This document shows positions 53,748 through 64,000 of a DNA stretch of 64,000 bases, piece by piece. The stretch's first letter is position 1. Each line of letters begins with the position of its first letter. The DNA comes from Paralithodes platypus. Its lineage: Eukaryota > Arthropoda > Malacostraca > Decapoda > Lithodidae. Below the pieces are notes generated by a model. That model ran no database searches. It saw only the letters and a list, made by a program, of their open reading frames with translations, and had not been told where the DNA came from. The position numbers were made by a program, and so were the translations under genes. The stretch spans positions 59,228,407 through 59,292,406 of the forward strand of contig CM064502.1 of the NCBI GenBank assembly GCA_032716605.1, in the 5' to 3' direction.

Positions 53748-54090
53748 TAAGAGGGGATAGGCGTAGTTATTGGCTTAATTATATATTGTCTTTTAAGTTC
53801 TTTAGTTTCCTCCCTAGACCTCCATCAAGCTTCAAAAACATCCTCCCTAAGACCCTCTTTCAAGATAAATTTGTACATTTTTCGATAGAAATATTTACCG
53901 GCCGAAGGTACCTCTTAAAGAACAGTCTCGCTTTCGCTGTCCAGGAAAAAATCGACACCTAATTTGCACGAACAGTCTTAATATTGACAAAGAAATGGGG
54001 CGAAAGGATTTAAAATCACTAAACTATTGAGAGGAACGTCATAAAATCTTAAAACTAATGGGGCTAAACATGAGGAAGAAGGGTATGTGG
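53748..54090 (+). mobile_element. TTAAGGGG MITE, diverged
   Basis: TTAAGAGGGGATAGG, CTCCCTAGACCTCCATCAAG, TTCAAGATAAATTTGTACAT, CCGGCCGAAGG, ATCGACACCTAATTTGCACG and ATGGGGCTAAACATGAGGAA, in family order. The right terminus is lost. Confidence 0.85.
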
Positions 54091-54205
54091 AAGTCAGAGG
54101 GTTGGGTTGAGATAGTCTATACCCTCATCATTCCCACAGACCCTTCCTAGGCTGTATAAAATCACCTGATAATAGCCATAATAAAGTGAAGAGACTATCT
54201 GGGGA
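54091..54205. mobile_element. hairpin MITE right arm
   Basis: GACCCTTCCTAGGCTGTATA, AAATCACCTGATAATAGCCA, matching the hairpin family. Confidence 0.6.
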
Positions 54206-54207
54206 AT

Positions 54208-54578
54208 GTTGTCAATAAAGTGCTCCTCCTCATATGGTGTCAATAAAGTGCTCCTCCTCATATGGTGTCAATAAAGTGCTCCTCCTCATATGGTGTCAAT
54301 AAAGTGCTCCTCCTCATATGGTGTCAATAAAGTGCTCCTCCTCATATGGTGTCAATAAAGTGCTCCTCCTCATATGGTGTCAATAAAGTGCTCCTCCTCA
54401 TATGGTGTCAATAAAGTGCTCCTCCTCATATGGTGTCAATAAAGTGCTCCTCCTCATATGGTGTCAATACAGTGCTCCTCCTCATATGGTGTCAATAAAG
54501 TGCTCCTCCTCATATGGTGTCAATAAAGTGCTCCTCCTCATATGGTGTCAATAAAGTGCTCCTCCTCCTCATATGGTG
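54208..54578. repeat. 28-bp minisatellite carrying AATAAA
   Basis: Thirteen copies of GTGTCAATAAAGTGCTCCTC plus CTCATATG. One unit has AATACA instead and one has an extra CTC. A single unit-like sequence occurs near 47297 (CAATAAAGTGCTTCTCCTCA). Confidence 0.96.
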
Positions 54579-54613
54579 TTTATATTCAGTCTGTCAACTT
54601 GTCCAAGTTTATT

Positions 54614-54987
54614 TTAAGAGGGCTCACCTCGTTTTTTTGTTCTCTCTCCCTCTCTGATTTGTATCCATTCGGCCCCATTCAGCCTACTGTTTTAAGACGT
54701 TTATTCCCATCCCAGTATCGATTTTTTCCTGACGAGCTGTGGCGAGCCAGCATATTTTTGTAAAAATGTTTTGAGAGCAGGCTAAATTTGTAAAAAATTT
54801 CGCCAGAAAAATTTCTCCGGCAAAGCCGGATTTTTTCATACAATGCTGGCTCGCTATCGCTCGTCAGGAAGAAGTCGACACCTGAATGGGGATAAACGTC
54901 TTAAAACAGTAGGTTGAATGGGGCCGAATGGATACAAGCCAGAGAAAAAGAGAAAATGAGAGAAAAAAAGCAGGTGACCCCCCTTCA
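54614..54987. mobile_element. TTAA-type foldback MITE
   Basis: Left arm AAGAGGGCTCACCTCGTTTT...GTATCCATTCGGCCCCATTC...TTTCCTGACGAG pairs with right arm CTCGTCAGGAAGAAGTCGAC...GAATGGGGCCGAATGGATAC...GCAGGTGACCCCCCTT. TTAA at the left is TTCA at the right. It shares the TCGCTATCGCTCGYCAGGA block with the TTAAGGGG family but is a full palindrome. Confidence 0.85.
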
Positions 54988-55077
54988 ACATGACAAAATA
55001 TGCAGACTTTTATGAATAATAAAAACAAAAATATATATCTAATTTATCTGTTTATTAGCAAAGGAAGAAATATTTGT

Positions 55078-55250
55078 TTTTTCTATGTGAGTGAGGGAGA
55101 CAAAAGGCAGAACTGTCTGTAGCGAGTGCCTCCCCCAGAGTTGAAAGAGTGACAGGGCCAACATCAAGGAATTTTCGAGCCAAAATGCCTGGACGCACGA
55201 AGTTTGAAACATTTAAGTCATAGGAAGAAGGAAAAACTGATTCTGGATAT
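55078..55250 (-). mobile_element. LINE 3'-UTR fragment, inverted
   Basis: CTATGTGAGTGAGGGAGACA, CCCCCAGAGTTGAAAGAGTG, GAGCCAAAATGCCTGGACGC and TTTGAAACATTTAAGTCATA match the 3' end of the LINE at 29449-29745, including its last codons. Confidence 0.78.
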
Positions 55251-55338
55251 CTCTTGTATGAAGTACTAAACAGATATCTTGATGCTTGAGTCCTAGCGAG
55301 GCCTTCCTTTGAGATTAAGGCCCCATCAACTGACCACT

Positions 55339-55556
55339 GGCGAGTTTCGTTCTATAAGGAAGTTGGAGTTGTAGACATCGATATTTAGCAGAATAACCAG
55401 CTATAACACGGTTTTGGTACATAATTATATAAATACATAAAACCCAATTCAACATACTCTTTAGCCAATAGAAAACCTACATTACTATTGTATTTCTGTT
55501 TACTGTCAATGTCTACGGCTCCAACTTCCTTATAGACCAAAACTCGTAAGTGGTCA
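55339..55556. repeat. inverted repeat, about 50-bp arms
   Basis: CTATAAGGAAGTTGGAGTTG plus TAGACAT at the left pairs with ATGTCTACGGCTCCAACTTC plus CTTATAG at the right. The loop is about 110 bases. A single arm also occurs at 15957-15980. Confidence 0.85.
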
Positions 55557-55910
55557 ATTACCCCTTCCATTCATGTAATCATTAGGCTATCATGGTGCAG
55601 TTGGGTATAAGTACTGGCTTAGATTAATATCCAGTATTCGAGAATGGATGATATATCGTAGGCGTGTGCTTAAACCTTTAACACTTTCTCTCCGGTGTGT
55701 TTTGGGCTATTTAGGGCTTATTCAGGCACTCCTGAATTATTATTCAAGCATCTGCATTAAATGAACTGTATTCTGCCGAAAACTAGGCGAAAATAGCTTC
55801 AAAATGAGACCAGAACGGGCCTCGTACGTGGCCTGGTTCACCCGCAGCGGTACCATTGAAACGCGGGAAACCCGCTATTTGTTAGCACTCGCTCGCTTGG
55901 CAACACTATT
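55557..55910. other. SINE-associated sequence and spacer
   Basis: 55560-55680 (CCATTCATGTAATCATTAGG, GGCTTAGATTAATATCCAGT, ATATCGTAGGC) aligns with the part of the 328-bp repeat upstream of its tRNA-like head. The rest (55690-55910) is unassigned. Confidence 0.55.
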
Positions 55911-56104
55911 GTGAGAGGCAGTGAGAGACCCGCGCGAGACACAGTCTACCTCAGTGGGCTGCTGGTTGCTCTGAGGGTCGGAGGTGGGCCCCTCACGCTC
56001 CCGCCCACTGACACTCTATTTTTACGGTTTTTACAGGCTCTTTTAAAGCCTGGAAAGTGCTGCAAATTGCCAGGACGTTCCAGAACGTCACCCGCAGGGA
56101 AAGG
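55911..56104. other. GC-rich unassigned sequence
   Basis: Higher GC than its surroundings. Short frames on both strands, none recognised as a gene. Confidence 0.4.
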
Positions 56105-56225
56105 GTTAACTGTCTTGATAGCGTAATGGTTAGTGCGCTGGAGTATCCTAGGTTTGAATCCTGGGAGTGCCACATATACTCAATAATTCCATTGATTTAA
56201 TTAAGTAGGTTGGTAAGTTAATTGG
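56105..56225 (+). mobile_element. tRNA-like SINE
   Basis: TAACTGTCTTGATAGCGTAA, TGGTTAGTGCG (A box), then CCTAGGTTTGAATCCTGGGA (B box) and a tail with CATTGATTTAATTAAGTAGG. Confidence 0.78.
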
Positions 56226-56261
56226 TGGATTGGTGATGTTAACCCATTCAGTACCAGGGAC

Positions 56262-56574
56262 GTCCTTTTTTCTGGATCCCTTTCTATCTCGTGTTTAGTC
56301 CCATTGCTTTTGATATTCTAAGACGTTCGCCCCATTAGTTTGGTGATTTTAAGAACTTTTGTCCCATTTATGTCAATTTTAAGACCTTTCGTGCCATTTA
56401 GGTGTCGATTTTATCCTTGCGAGCGATAGCGAGCCTGTAATTTAAGAGGAACCGGCCTTTGGCCGGGAAATTTTTCTACCGAAAAATGTACAAATTTATC
56501 TTGAAAGGGGGTCAAGGGGGTGACATTTTAAGATTGCTGGAGGAGTAGGAAACAAACTAAAAGCCTCCCCTTAA
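56262..56574 (-). mobile_element. TTAAGGGG MITE, inverted, one end lost
   Basis: Runs from TTTTTTCTGGATCCCTTTCT through CGGCCTTTGGCCGG to AAAAGCCTCCCCTTAA. The left terminus is replaced by hairpin-MITE sequence (CCATTCAGTACCAGGGACGT). Confidence 0.9.
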
Positions 56575-56743
56575 GTCTAGGTATTTTTTATATAAGAATA
56601 CTCCCTTTATGTAGCCAAATAATATGTTACTATAATGATAATGCGAGAAGACTTATACATATACAGTATATGAAGATAAATAACCTATATATATAAATAA
56701 ACCTGTACCCTATATCCCATGTATATGTAATTCCCAATGATTA

Positions 56744-56955
56744 ACCCTTTGAGGAGCATGATGCGATTTGGCAGTTTATTCTGGCTATCAGTAGACGAAT
56801 TTATACAGCTTAGGAAGGCTCTGTGGGCATGAAAAGGGAAAAGACTATCCCAATTAACCCTCTGACGTCCATACACCCTTCCTAATCTGAATTAAATCGT
56901 CTATTAATAACCAGAAAACAGAGAAGAATCGCATATTGGATCTTGAAAGGGTTTA
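56744..56955. mobile_element. hairpin MITE, TTGAGGA subfamily
   Basis: TTAACCCTTTGAGGAGCATG to GGATCTTGAAAGGGTTTAG, with arms TATTCTGGCTATCAGTAGAC and GTCTATTAATAACCAG. Confidence 0.8.
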
Positions 56956-57395
56956 GTATGTATGCCTTTCAGTGAGTTTTTTTTTCCCATTTCAATCCGA
57001 TGACGCCTTCTTCCGTTTAGTTTCAGCTACCCCCAGGCGATTTTTGGGTGAGTTTGTACTAGGTCGCTATGAACTGGATAACTCTACTTTGAACAAACAC
57101 AGGGAAACAAGTTTCATGTAATTGGAAACAAATACAAGAGCATTTTTCAACTCTTTAACTTTCGAACCATCCTTTCTAAAGTAGTTCATAGTTAAACATG
57201 CTCACTTGCCACCGATCTAAGTAAGCTTGGTCACAATCGCCTGGTGTTAACTAAAATACATTAATGGTTATATGATGGAGAGAGGTGAAGAGGTTTGTGT
57301 TCTAGATTATATAGAAATACTTTGGTATCCCCTATTTTCTACGGTGTTTATAGAAAATGGAGAGTTTCTTCCAGTTCTGTAGAGCTTGAGTGAAA
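56956..57395. other. unassigned spacer
   Basis: 57035-57070 and 57185-57245 carry an inverted pair (CCCAGGCGATTTTTGGGTGA... and ...CACAATCGCCTGGTGTTAAC) flanking AGTAGTTCATAGTTAAACA-like sequence, possibly an old foldback. No gene seen. Confidence 0.5.
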
Positions 57396-57680
57396 AGTAT
57401 ATATATATATATAATATATATATATTAATTTAGAACTGGGTTAGCTTTAAATTAGTTATAGCTTTAATTATTGTTTACATATTCTAAAGAGCACTCCTTG
57501 TAAATACTTGTAATAATGCACTGTTGATGTTTAGTAGGTGGTAGTGGTGGTGGTAGTTGTGGTGGTGATGGTGGTGGTAGTTGTGGCGGCGGTGGTGGTA
57601 GTGGTAGTTGTGAAAACAGCATTGCAAGCATTAGAAACATCACTACCACAACTACCACCATTACCACCCCAACAATTACC
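57396..57680. repeat. AT and GGT/CCA trinucleotide repeats
   Basis: AT at 57400-57424. GGTGGTAGT-type repeats at 57536-57610 are followed by complementary ACCACTACC repeats at 57645-57680, so the pair could fold. Confidence 0.85.
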
Positions 57681-57784
57681 ACTATTTGTATATAAGGAAG
57701 CAAAGTAAATAAAGAAAGTGTTATTATATTTATATGTTTTACTAACCATTAACAAACAAAAAAAATATATATAGCCTGTATACA

Positions 57785-57786
<2 letters not shown>

Positions 57787-57830
<44 letters not shown>
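57787..57830. repeat. (AT)n microsatellite
   Basis: A TA run of about 42 bases. Confidence 0.97.
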
Positions 57831-57834
<4 letters not shown>

Positions 57835-58137
57835 AACTCTTACAGTACCGGCGACGTCTTTTTGTTTTATTTCAGCTGCATTTAGACGATTTTATGAAGC
57901 TTACGAAGGATATATGATAGCTAAAAGGATTAATTGAGATAGTCTGTTGTCTTTTAACGGGTAAAACGTCCTTCCTAAGCTTAAGCTTAGGAAGGACCTG
58001 CGGTAGTTAAAAGGCTTGATGAAGATAGTTGGAAGCCAGTTACTTGATTGAGGCCCTTTTATTACTGAATATAGTCGTTTAAATATAGCTAGACAAAAAT
58101 ACAACAAAAAGAACGTCGCTGGTACAAAAGCATTAAC
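57835..58137. mobile_element. hairpin MITE (TTAACCCC family), long copy
   Basis: CTTACAGTACCGGCGACGTC to AACGTCGCTGGTACAAAAGC, with a perfect internal palindrome CCTTCCTAAGCTTAAGCTTA then GGAAGG. Confidence 0.8.
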
Positions 58138-58855
58138 TGCAGCATGATTTCTCTTCCCAACCCTTGTCCACAAATATTATGTATTGAAACAGAAATTGGA
58201 CCCCGTATTACTCCCGAAATTGCGCGCGAAATTGAAATATGAATAAAAACATGAACACCCATAGAAATATATATATATATAAATGCGAAAATCTGAACAG
58301 CGAGAAAAAGACCCAATGCTATAAAAAGAGGAGGAAAAAAATGGATAACAAAAAATATATTAGATTAGGCTATGCTTCGTACCAAAAATGTCTCTCTCTC
58401 CCCTTTCTGTGATATATATTTGTGTTGTATTATTAGAAAAGGGTGAGGATTATCGGGGAGACTAAATTAACCTGGAGATGATAATATATATTTGATTTAT
58501 TGAGGAAGCACCATACTGTCTATTCTTTGATATATATAGACATTTCATCTACTGTACTGTATATACTAACCATCAACCACATTAACATATAGAAAAACAT
58601 AGGTGCTCGAAATATTATTAGTGACTATGCATGCTTAACTCTGACTAACTACCCAACTAACACTCATCAAGGTTGAATTGGTCTATTAACTCACTCTTTC
58701 CCCAGTGAGAGTCATCATTGGGGTGAGCGAGTAGCAGTAGTTTGTTTGACCTAGATAGGGAGATTTTACCTAGCGTTTAACTTGGCACCATCACGTAATT
58801 TTGCACAGAAGTTAATGCACTGTACATGTACAAGAATTACACACGTTTGTTACAC
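58138..58855. other. unassigned spacer
   Basis: AT-rich, with no tandem repeat or gene recognised. Confidence 0.5.
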
Positions 58856-58860
58856 TGAGA

Positions 58861-59290
58861 GAGAGGTAACAGAGCAATGGGTAGATAAGGAGCACGGTGG
58901 GTTTAGGAAGGGAACAGGCTGTGTAGACCAGATCTTCTTGAGAATTGTTGTGAAGTATTAGGAGAAGGAACAGAAGTTGTATGCTACCTTCACGGACTTG
59001 GAGAAAGCAATTGATAGAGAAGGTTTGTTGAAAGTATTGAGAATATACAGAGTAGTTGGTAAGTTGCTGAAAACGGTGAAGAGCATGTATGAGGGGGCCA
59101 AGGCGGCAGTGTGTGTAGAAGTTGAACAGAGCAAGTTATTTTGATCTGAATTTGGGTTAAATCAAGGGTGTGTGATGTCCCCATGGTTGTTCAGTATATG
59201 GAGTCATGAAAGAAATACAAGAAAGAGTAGTGGATGTTGGAGTAGCCTTGATAAGGGAAGGCAGTATTTGGGCAGAGTGATAAGCAAATA
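58861..59290 (+). pseudogene. LINE reverse-transcriptase relic
   Basis: Plus-strand reading gives VTEQWVDKEHGGFRKGTGCV, DQIFLRIVVKY, a stop, KLYATFTDLEKAIDREGLLK (motif A region, FTDLEKAxD), VKSMYEGAKAAVCV and, after another stop, NQGCVMSPWLF (motif B), then MKEIQERVVDVGVALIREG. Spacing and wording match a common invertebrate L1/RTE-like ORF2. At least two stops and possible frameshifts make it dead. Motif C is not present. It lies immediately left of the 62-bp satellite, separated by about 290 bases with short GTAAGAAACT repeats. Confidence 0.78.
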
Positions 59291-59581
59291 TGGGAGTAAA
59301 GGGGATGGAGTGCAGGAGATTTGAGATTTGAAATTTGATTATAAAACAAAAATACAGAATAGTAAAAATGTTGCGTCTGCTACCGCCGCCGCCAACACCG
59401 TGAACGACCGCAGCAGTGCAAGTACTGGTACTGAGCTGGATACACAGGCATAGTTTGCCTTTTTCCAGAGGATCTACTGTAAGAAACTGTAAGAAACTGT
59501 AAGAGTGCAGGAGATTTTATTGTATTCTTTATTGAGATAGCATAAATACAAAAAGATTACAAATACATTGTCTCAAAAGGG
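59291..59581. other. spacer before satellite
   Basis: GAGTGCAGGAGATTT occurs twice (59309, 59504) and GTAAGAAACT three times (59480-59508). No gene recognised. Confidence 0.6.
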
Positions 59582-62512
59582 CAAAAGTAACTATGGATTC
59601 CTTTACCCTACTCCTATTTTACATACATACCGGTATATATACACAAAAGTAACTATGGATTCCTTTACCCTACTCCTATTTTACATACATATATATACAC
59701 AAAAGTAACTATGGATTCCTTTACCCTACTCCTATTTTACATACATACCGGTATATATACACAAAAGTAACTATGGATTCCTTTACCCTACTCCTATTTT
59801 ACATACATATATATACACAAAAGTAACTGGATTCCTTTACCCTACTCCTATTTTACATACATACCGGTATATATACACAAAAGTAACTATGGATTCCTTT
59901 ACCCTACTCCTATTTTACATACATACCGGTATATATACACAAAAGTAACTATGGATTCCTTTACCCTACTCCTATTTTACATACATACCGGTATATATAC
60001 ACAAAACCATAAAGTAACTATGGATTCCTTTACCCTACTCCTATTTTACATACATACCGGTATATATACACAAAAGTAACTATGGATTCCTTTACCCTAC
60101 TCCTATTTTACATACATACCGGTATATATACACAAAAGTAACTATGGATTCCTTTACCCTACTCCTATTTTACATACATACCGGTATATATACACAAAAG
60201 TAACTATGGATTCCTTTACCCTACTCCTATTTTACATACATACCGGTATATATACACAAAAGTAACTATGGATTCCTTTACCCTACTCCTATTTTACATA
60301 CATACCGGTATATATACACAAAAGTAACTATGGATTCCTTTACCCTACTCCTATTTTACATACATACCGGTATATATACACAAAACCATAAAGTAACTAT
60401 GGATTCCTTTACCCTACTCCTATTTTACATACATACCGGTATATATACACAAAAGTAACTATGGATTCCTTTACCCTACTCCTATTTTACATACATACCG
60501 GTATATATACACAAAACCATAAAGTAACTATGGATTCCTTTACCCTACTCCTATTTTACATACATACCGGTATATATACACAAAAGTAACTATGGATTCC
60601 TTTACCCTACTCCTATTTTACATACATACCGGTATATATACACAAAAGTAACTATGGATTCCTTTACCCTACTCCTATTTTACATACATACCGGTATATA
60701 TACACAAAAGTAACTATGGATTCCTTTACCCTACTCCTATTTTACATACATACCGGTATATATACACAAAAGTAACTATGGATTCCTTTACCCTACTCCT
60801 ATTTTACATACATACCGGTATATATACACAAAAGTAACTATGGATTCCTTTACCCTACTCCTATTTTACATACATACCGGTATATATACACAAAAGTAAC
60901 TATGGATTCCTTTACCCTACTCCTATTTTACATACATACCGGTATATATACACAAAAGTAACTATGGATTCCTTTACCCTACTCCTATTTTACATACATA
61001 TATATACACAAAAGTAACTATGGATTCCTTTACCCTACTCCTATTTTACATACATACCGGTATATATACACAAAAGTAACTATGGATTCCTTTACCCTAC
61101 TCCTATTTTACATACATATATATACACAAAAGTAACTATGGATTCCTTTACCCTACTCCTATTTTACATACATACCGGTATATATACACAAAAGTAACTA
61201 TGGATTCCTTTACCCTACTCCTATTTTACATACATACCGGTATATATACACAAAAGTAACTATGGATTCCTTTACCCTACTCCTATTTTACATACATACC
61301 GGTATATATACACAAAACCATAAAGTAACTATGGATTCCTTTACCCTACTCCTATTTTACATACATACCGGTATATATAACAAAAGTAACTATGGATTCC
61401 TTTACCCTACTCCTATTTTACATACATACCGGTATATATACACAAAAGTAACTATGGATTCCTTTACCCTACTCCTATTTTACATACATACCGGTATATA
61501 TACACAAAAGTAACTATGGATTCCTTTACCCTACTCCTATTTTACATACATACCGGTATATATACACAAAAGTAACTATGGATTCCTTTACCCTACTCCT
61601 ATTTTACATACATACCGGTATATATACACAAAAGTAACTATGGATTCCTTTACCCTACTCCTATTTTACATACATATATATACACAAAAGTAACTATGGA
61701 TTCCTTTACCCTACTCCTATTTTACATACATACCGGTATATATACACAAAAGTAACTATGGATTCCTTTACCCTACTCCTATTTTACATACATACCGGTA
61801 TATATACACAAAAGTAACTATGGATTCCTTTACCCTACTCCTATTTTACATACATACCGGTATATATACACAAAACCATAAAGTAACTATGGATTCCTTT
61901 ACCCTACTCCTATTTTACATACATACCGGTATATATACACAAAAGTAACTATGGATTCCTTTACCCTACTCCTATTTTACATACATACCGGTATATATAC
62001 ACAAAAGTAACTATGGATTCCTTTACCCTACTCCTATTTTACATACATACCGGTATATATACACAAAAGTAACTATGGATTCCTTTACCCTACTCCTATT
62101 TTACATACATACCGGTATATATACACAAAAGTAACTATGGATTCCTTTACCCTACTCCTATTTTACATACATACCGGTATATATACACAAAACCATAAAG
62201 TAACTATGGATTCCTTTACCCTACTCCTATTTTACATACATACCGGTATATATACACAAAAGTAACTATGGATTCCTTTACCCTACTCCTATTTTACATA
62301 CATACCGGTATATATACACAAAACCATAAAGTAACTATGGATTCCTTTACCCTACTCCTATTTTACATACATACCGGTATATATACACAAAAGTAACTAT
62401 GGATTCCTTTACCCTACTCCTATTTTACATACATATATATACACAAAAGTAACTATGGATTCCTTTACCCTACTCCTATTTTACATACATACCGGTATAT
62501 TTACACAAAACC
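59582..62512. repeat. 62-bp satellite array, about 47 units
   Basis: The unit is AAAAGTAACTATGGATTCCT, TTACCCTACTCCTATTTTAC, ATACATACCGGTATATATAC, AC. Two variant classes: a 56-bp form lacking the CCGGTA and a 68-bp form with CCATAA inserted before AGTAACT (around 60007, 60385, 60515, 61317, 61869, 62191 and 62323). Units are otherwise almost identical, so the array is young or homogenised. Short frames across it are repeat translations. Confidence 0.98.
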
Positions 62513-62529
62513 ATAAAACATAAATCATA

Positions 62530-62715
62530 GATTCAGCTGGTGCAAGAGAGGGAGCAACAGGGGAAGAGGGTTGTTAGAATGTTGAAATCAGTGACTAGGA
62601 ATAGGGAGGTGAACATTTCAGTCACTTCCAGAGACATTCCCAATAGCGAGTAGCCTGACTTGGGGTTTGCTTGGCCAATATGCATCCCCTTGCACTTTCC
62701 CTGGTATAGTGGCAT
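62530..62715 (-). pseudogene. LINE ORF2 fragment
   Basis: Minus-strand QGKCKGMHIGQANPKSGYSL, LGMSLEVTE resembles the K-C-K-V-M-H-I-G segment after motif C of CR1/Jockey-type reverse transcriptases, from a family different from the 23.5-kb LINE. About 40 residues remain. Confidence 0.6.
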
Positions 62716-62800
62716 CTACAGAAGTCATTACATTATAGGCTGGTGATCTTGACAGTGGTGTATCTGAGTGAGGCATGAACGTTGTTAGAGACACAAATGC
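62716..62800. other. unassigned spacer
   Basis: Nothing recognised. Confidence 0.4.
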
Positions 62801-63012
62801 ACAAACTCATCTTGAAGGAGGATCTTGGAGATATTTTTTCAAGCTTCATGGGGGTCTAGGGAGAAAAAACTCGCCTTGAAGGTCGAGGGTCTTGGGGATA
62901 TATTTGTTAAGCTTAATGGAGGTCTAGGGAGGACAAATTAATCATGAAGGGGGGGGGGGGGGTCTTAGAGGTATATTGTTTAAGCTTGATGGAGGTCTAG
63001 GGAGGAAACTAA
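62801..63012. repeat. three tandem MITE-end units
   Basis: Three consecutive 60-70-bp copies of the variant MITE end: CTTGAAGG...TCTTGG...AAGCTTGATGGAGGTCTAGG, with a G-run in the third. Confidence 0.8.
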
Positions 63013-63114
63013 AAAAAACACAAATTTGATAAATACATTAATTAAAAATAAATATATAAAAATAAAGATTTCTCCTAATGTTGTGACAATTATTATCGAC
63101 GTCATCATTATTCC

Positions 63115-63285
63115 ACCATCTCCCCCCTTCTGCCCCCCCCCCTCCCCCCCCCCCTCATTACCAATAATCATGATAATTGGTCGGGCCTGATTACCATAAT
63201 TAGCACAGCGCAGGATTATAGCGGGGGAAATATTTATAAACTTTTTTGCCCCCCCCCCTCCCCCCCCCCCCAATAATTATATAGC
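63115..63285. repeat. C-rich tracts
   Basis: C-runs at 63120-63155 and 63249-63272 around the sequence GGCCTGATTACCATAATTAG. Confidence 0.85.
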
Positions 63286-63299
63286 TGGGCCAATTGAAT

Positions 63300-63700
63300 A
63301 AAAGACCACCTCGACTTGGAAATACTACTGTGTTTTGGAATTTAGGCCATGCGGAGAGAGAGTGTGTGTGTGTGTGTGTCTGCGGGAGAGAGAGAGTGTG
63401 AGTGTGTGTGTGTGTGTGAGAGAGTAAAAGACCACCACGACTTGCAAAATATACAGTACTACGCTTTGTTTTGGAATTTAGTCCATGTGGAGAGAGAGTG
63501 TGTGTGTGAGATTGAGATAGAGATAAAGTGTGTGTGTGTGTCTGTCTGTCTGTCTGTCTACACACACACATACCGACAGACAGAGATAGAATAATATAAT
63601 AATAATAGAGAGAGACGGGAGCGAGGGAGAGAGAGACGGGAGCGAGGGAGAGAATGAGAGAGAGAAAGAGTAAGTAGACTCGCCGGAAATGTCGCAGGAA
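63300..63700. repeat. duplicated segment with GT/GA microsatellites
   Basis: AAAAGACCACCTCGACTTGG at 63300 and AAAAGACCACCACGACTTGC at 63427 start diverged direct copies, each followed by TTTTGGAATTTAG, CCATG, GGAGAGAGAGTGTG. GACGGGAGCGAGGGAGAGA is doubled at 63614-63652. Confidence 0.85.
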
Positions 63701-63704
63701 AATG

Positions 63705-64000
63705 TTAAGGGGAGGTTTCCACTTGAGGGATTTTTTTTCGAACTTCCTTCTCCCTCATGTTTAGCCCCTTTGCTTTTGAGATTTTAAGACGTTCGTCCCA
63801 TTAGTTTGACGATTTTAAGAACTTTCACCCCATTTATGTCACTTTTAAGACCTTTCGTGCCATTTAGGTGTCGATTTTTTCCTGGCGAGCGATAGCGAGC
63901 CTGTAATTTAAGAGGATCCGGCCTTCGGCCGAGACATTTTTCTACCGAAAAATTTACAAATTTATCTTGAAAGAGGATCAAAGGGCGTGTAATTTCAAGC
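63705..64000 (-). mobile_element. TTAAGGGG MITE, inverted, cut by window end
   Basis: Begins TTAAGGGGAGGTTTCCACTT (the 3' terminus) and runs through TTTAGCCCCTTTGCTTTTG, GGCGAGCGATAGCGAGCCTG and CGGCCTTCGGCCG to the last base. Confidence 0.93.

Noticed and set aside
53744..53760. Separate small MITE at CACTTAAGAGGGG
   Set aside because: It is the left end of the diverged TTAAGGGG copy, which continues to about 54090.

Overview
This is a non-coding-dominated eukaryotic window, most likely from an arthropod and probably a decapod crustacean. That reading is an inference from three things: split exons of a beaten-path (Beat) family immunoglobulin gene, very dense microsatellites and minisatellites, and many LINE, SINE and MITE relics. 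There are no bacterial genes, operons, rRNA genes or CRISPR arrays. Most long open frames are translations of simple repeats.

The one host gene I can support is on the + strand. Four internal exons (40061-40266, 42346-42481, 43227-43366, 43618-43837) have good splice sites and matching phases and encode the two Ig domains of a Beat-like protein. A probable last exon (44444-44541) gives a hydrophobic C-terminus and a stop. A candidate signal-peptide exon lies about 25.6 kb upstream (14261-14468) and ends in the phase the first Ig exon needs. Together the six blocks make a 335-codon open model. Intron 2 of this model, between the two halves of Ig1, holds a decayed second copy of the exon that carries the second Ig1 cysteine.

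Layout: 1-14 kb is simple repeats, purine/pyrimidine tracts, MITE fragments, a LINE reverse-transcriptase relic (minus strand, 1.4-1.8 kb) and a 530-bp mariner-like palindrome (11.2-11.8 kb). 14-23 kb holds the candidate first exon, several minisatellites, a truncated CR1/L2-like LINE on the minus strand (16.7-17.7 kb), nested MITEs and LINE tails. At 23.4-28.5 kb a near-complete CR1/L2-like LINE (SGNH-esterase ORF1, endonuclease and reverse transcriptase) sits inside a 31-bp minisatellite, followed by a 44-bp array. 30-39 kb has long AT and CT tracts, a 39-bp array, LINE ends and a third LINE copy inserted in a CT tract. 40-44.6 kb is the Beat gene body. 44.6-58 kb is rich in TTAA-flanked MITEs, tRNA-like SINEs, a 14-bp minisatellite and a 1-kb GAT-rich array. 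59.6-62.5 kb is a 62-bp satellite of about 47 units, and the window ends inside another TTAA-flanked MITE.

I do not see a previously undescribed multi-gene system. The most useful observations are the Beat gene model with its relic exon, the LINE copies lying in tandem repeats and broken only by single-base indels, and MITE-in-MITE insertions that show TTAA target duplication directly.
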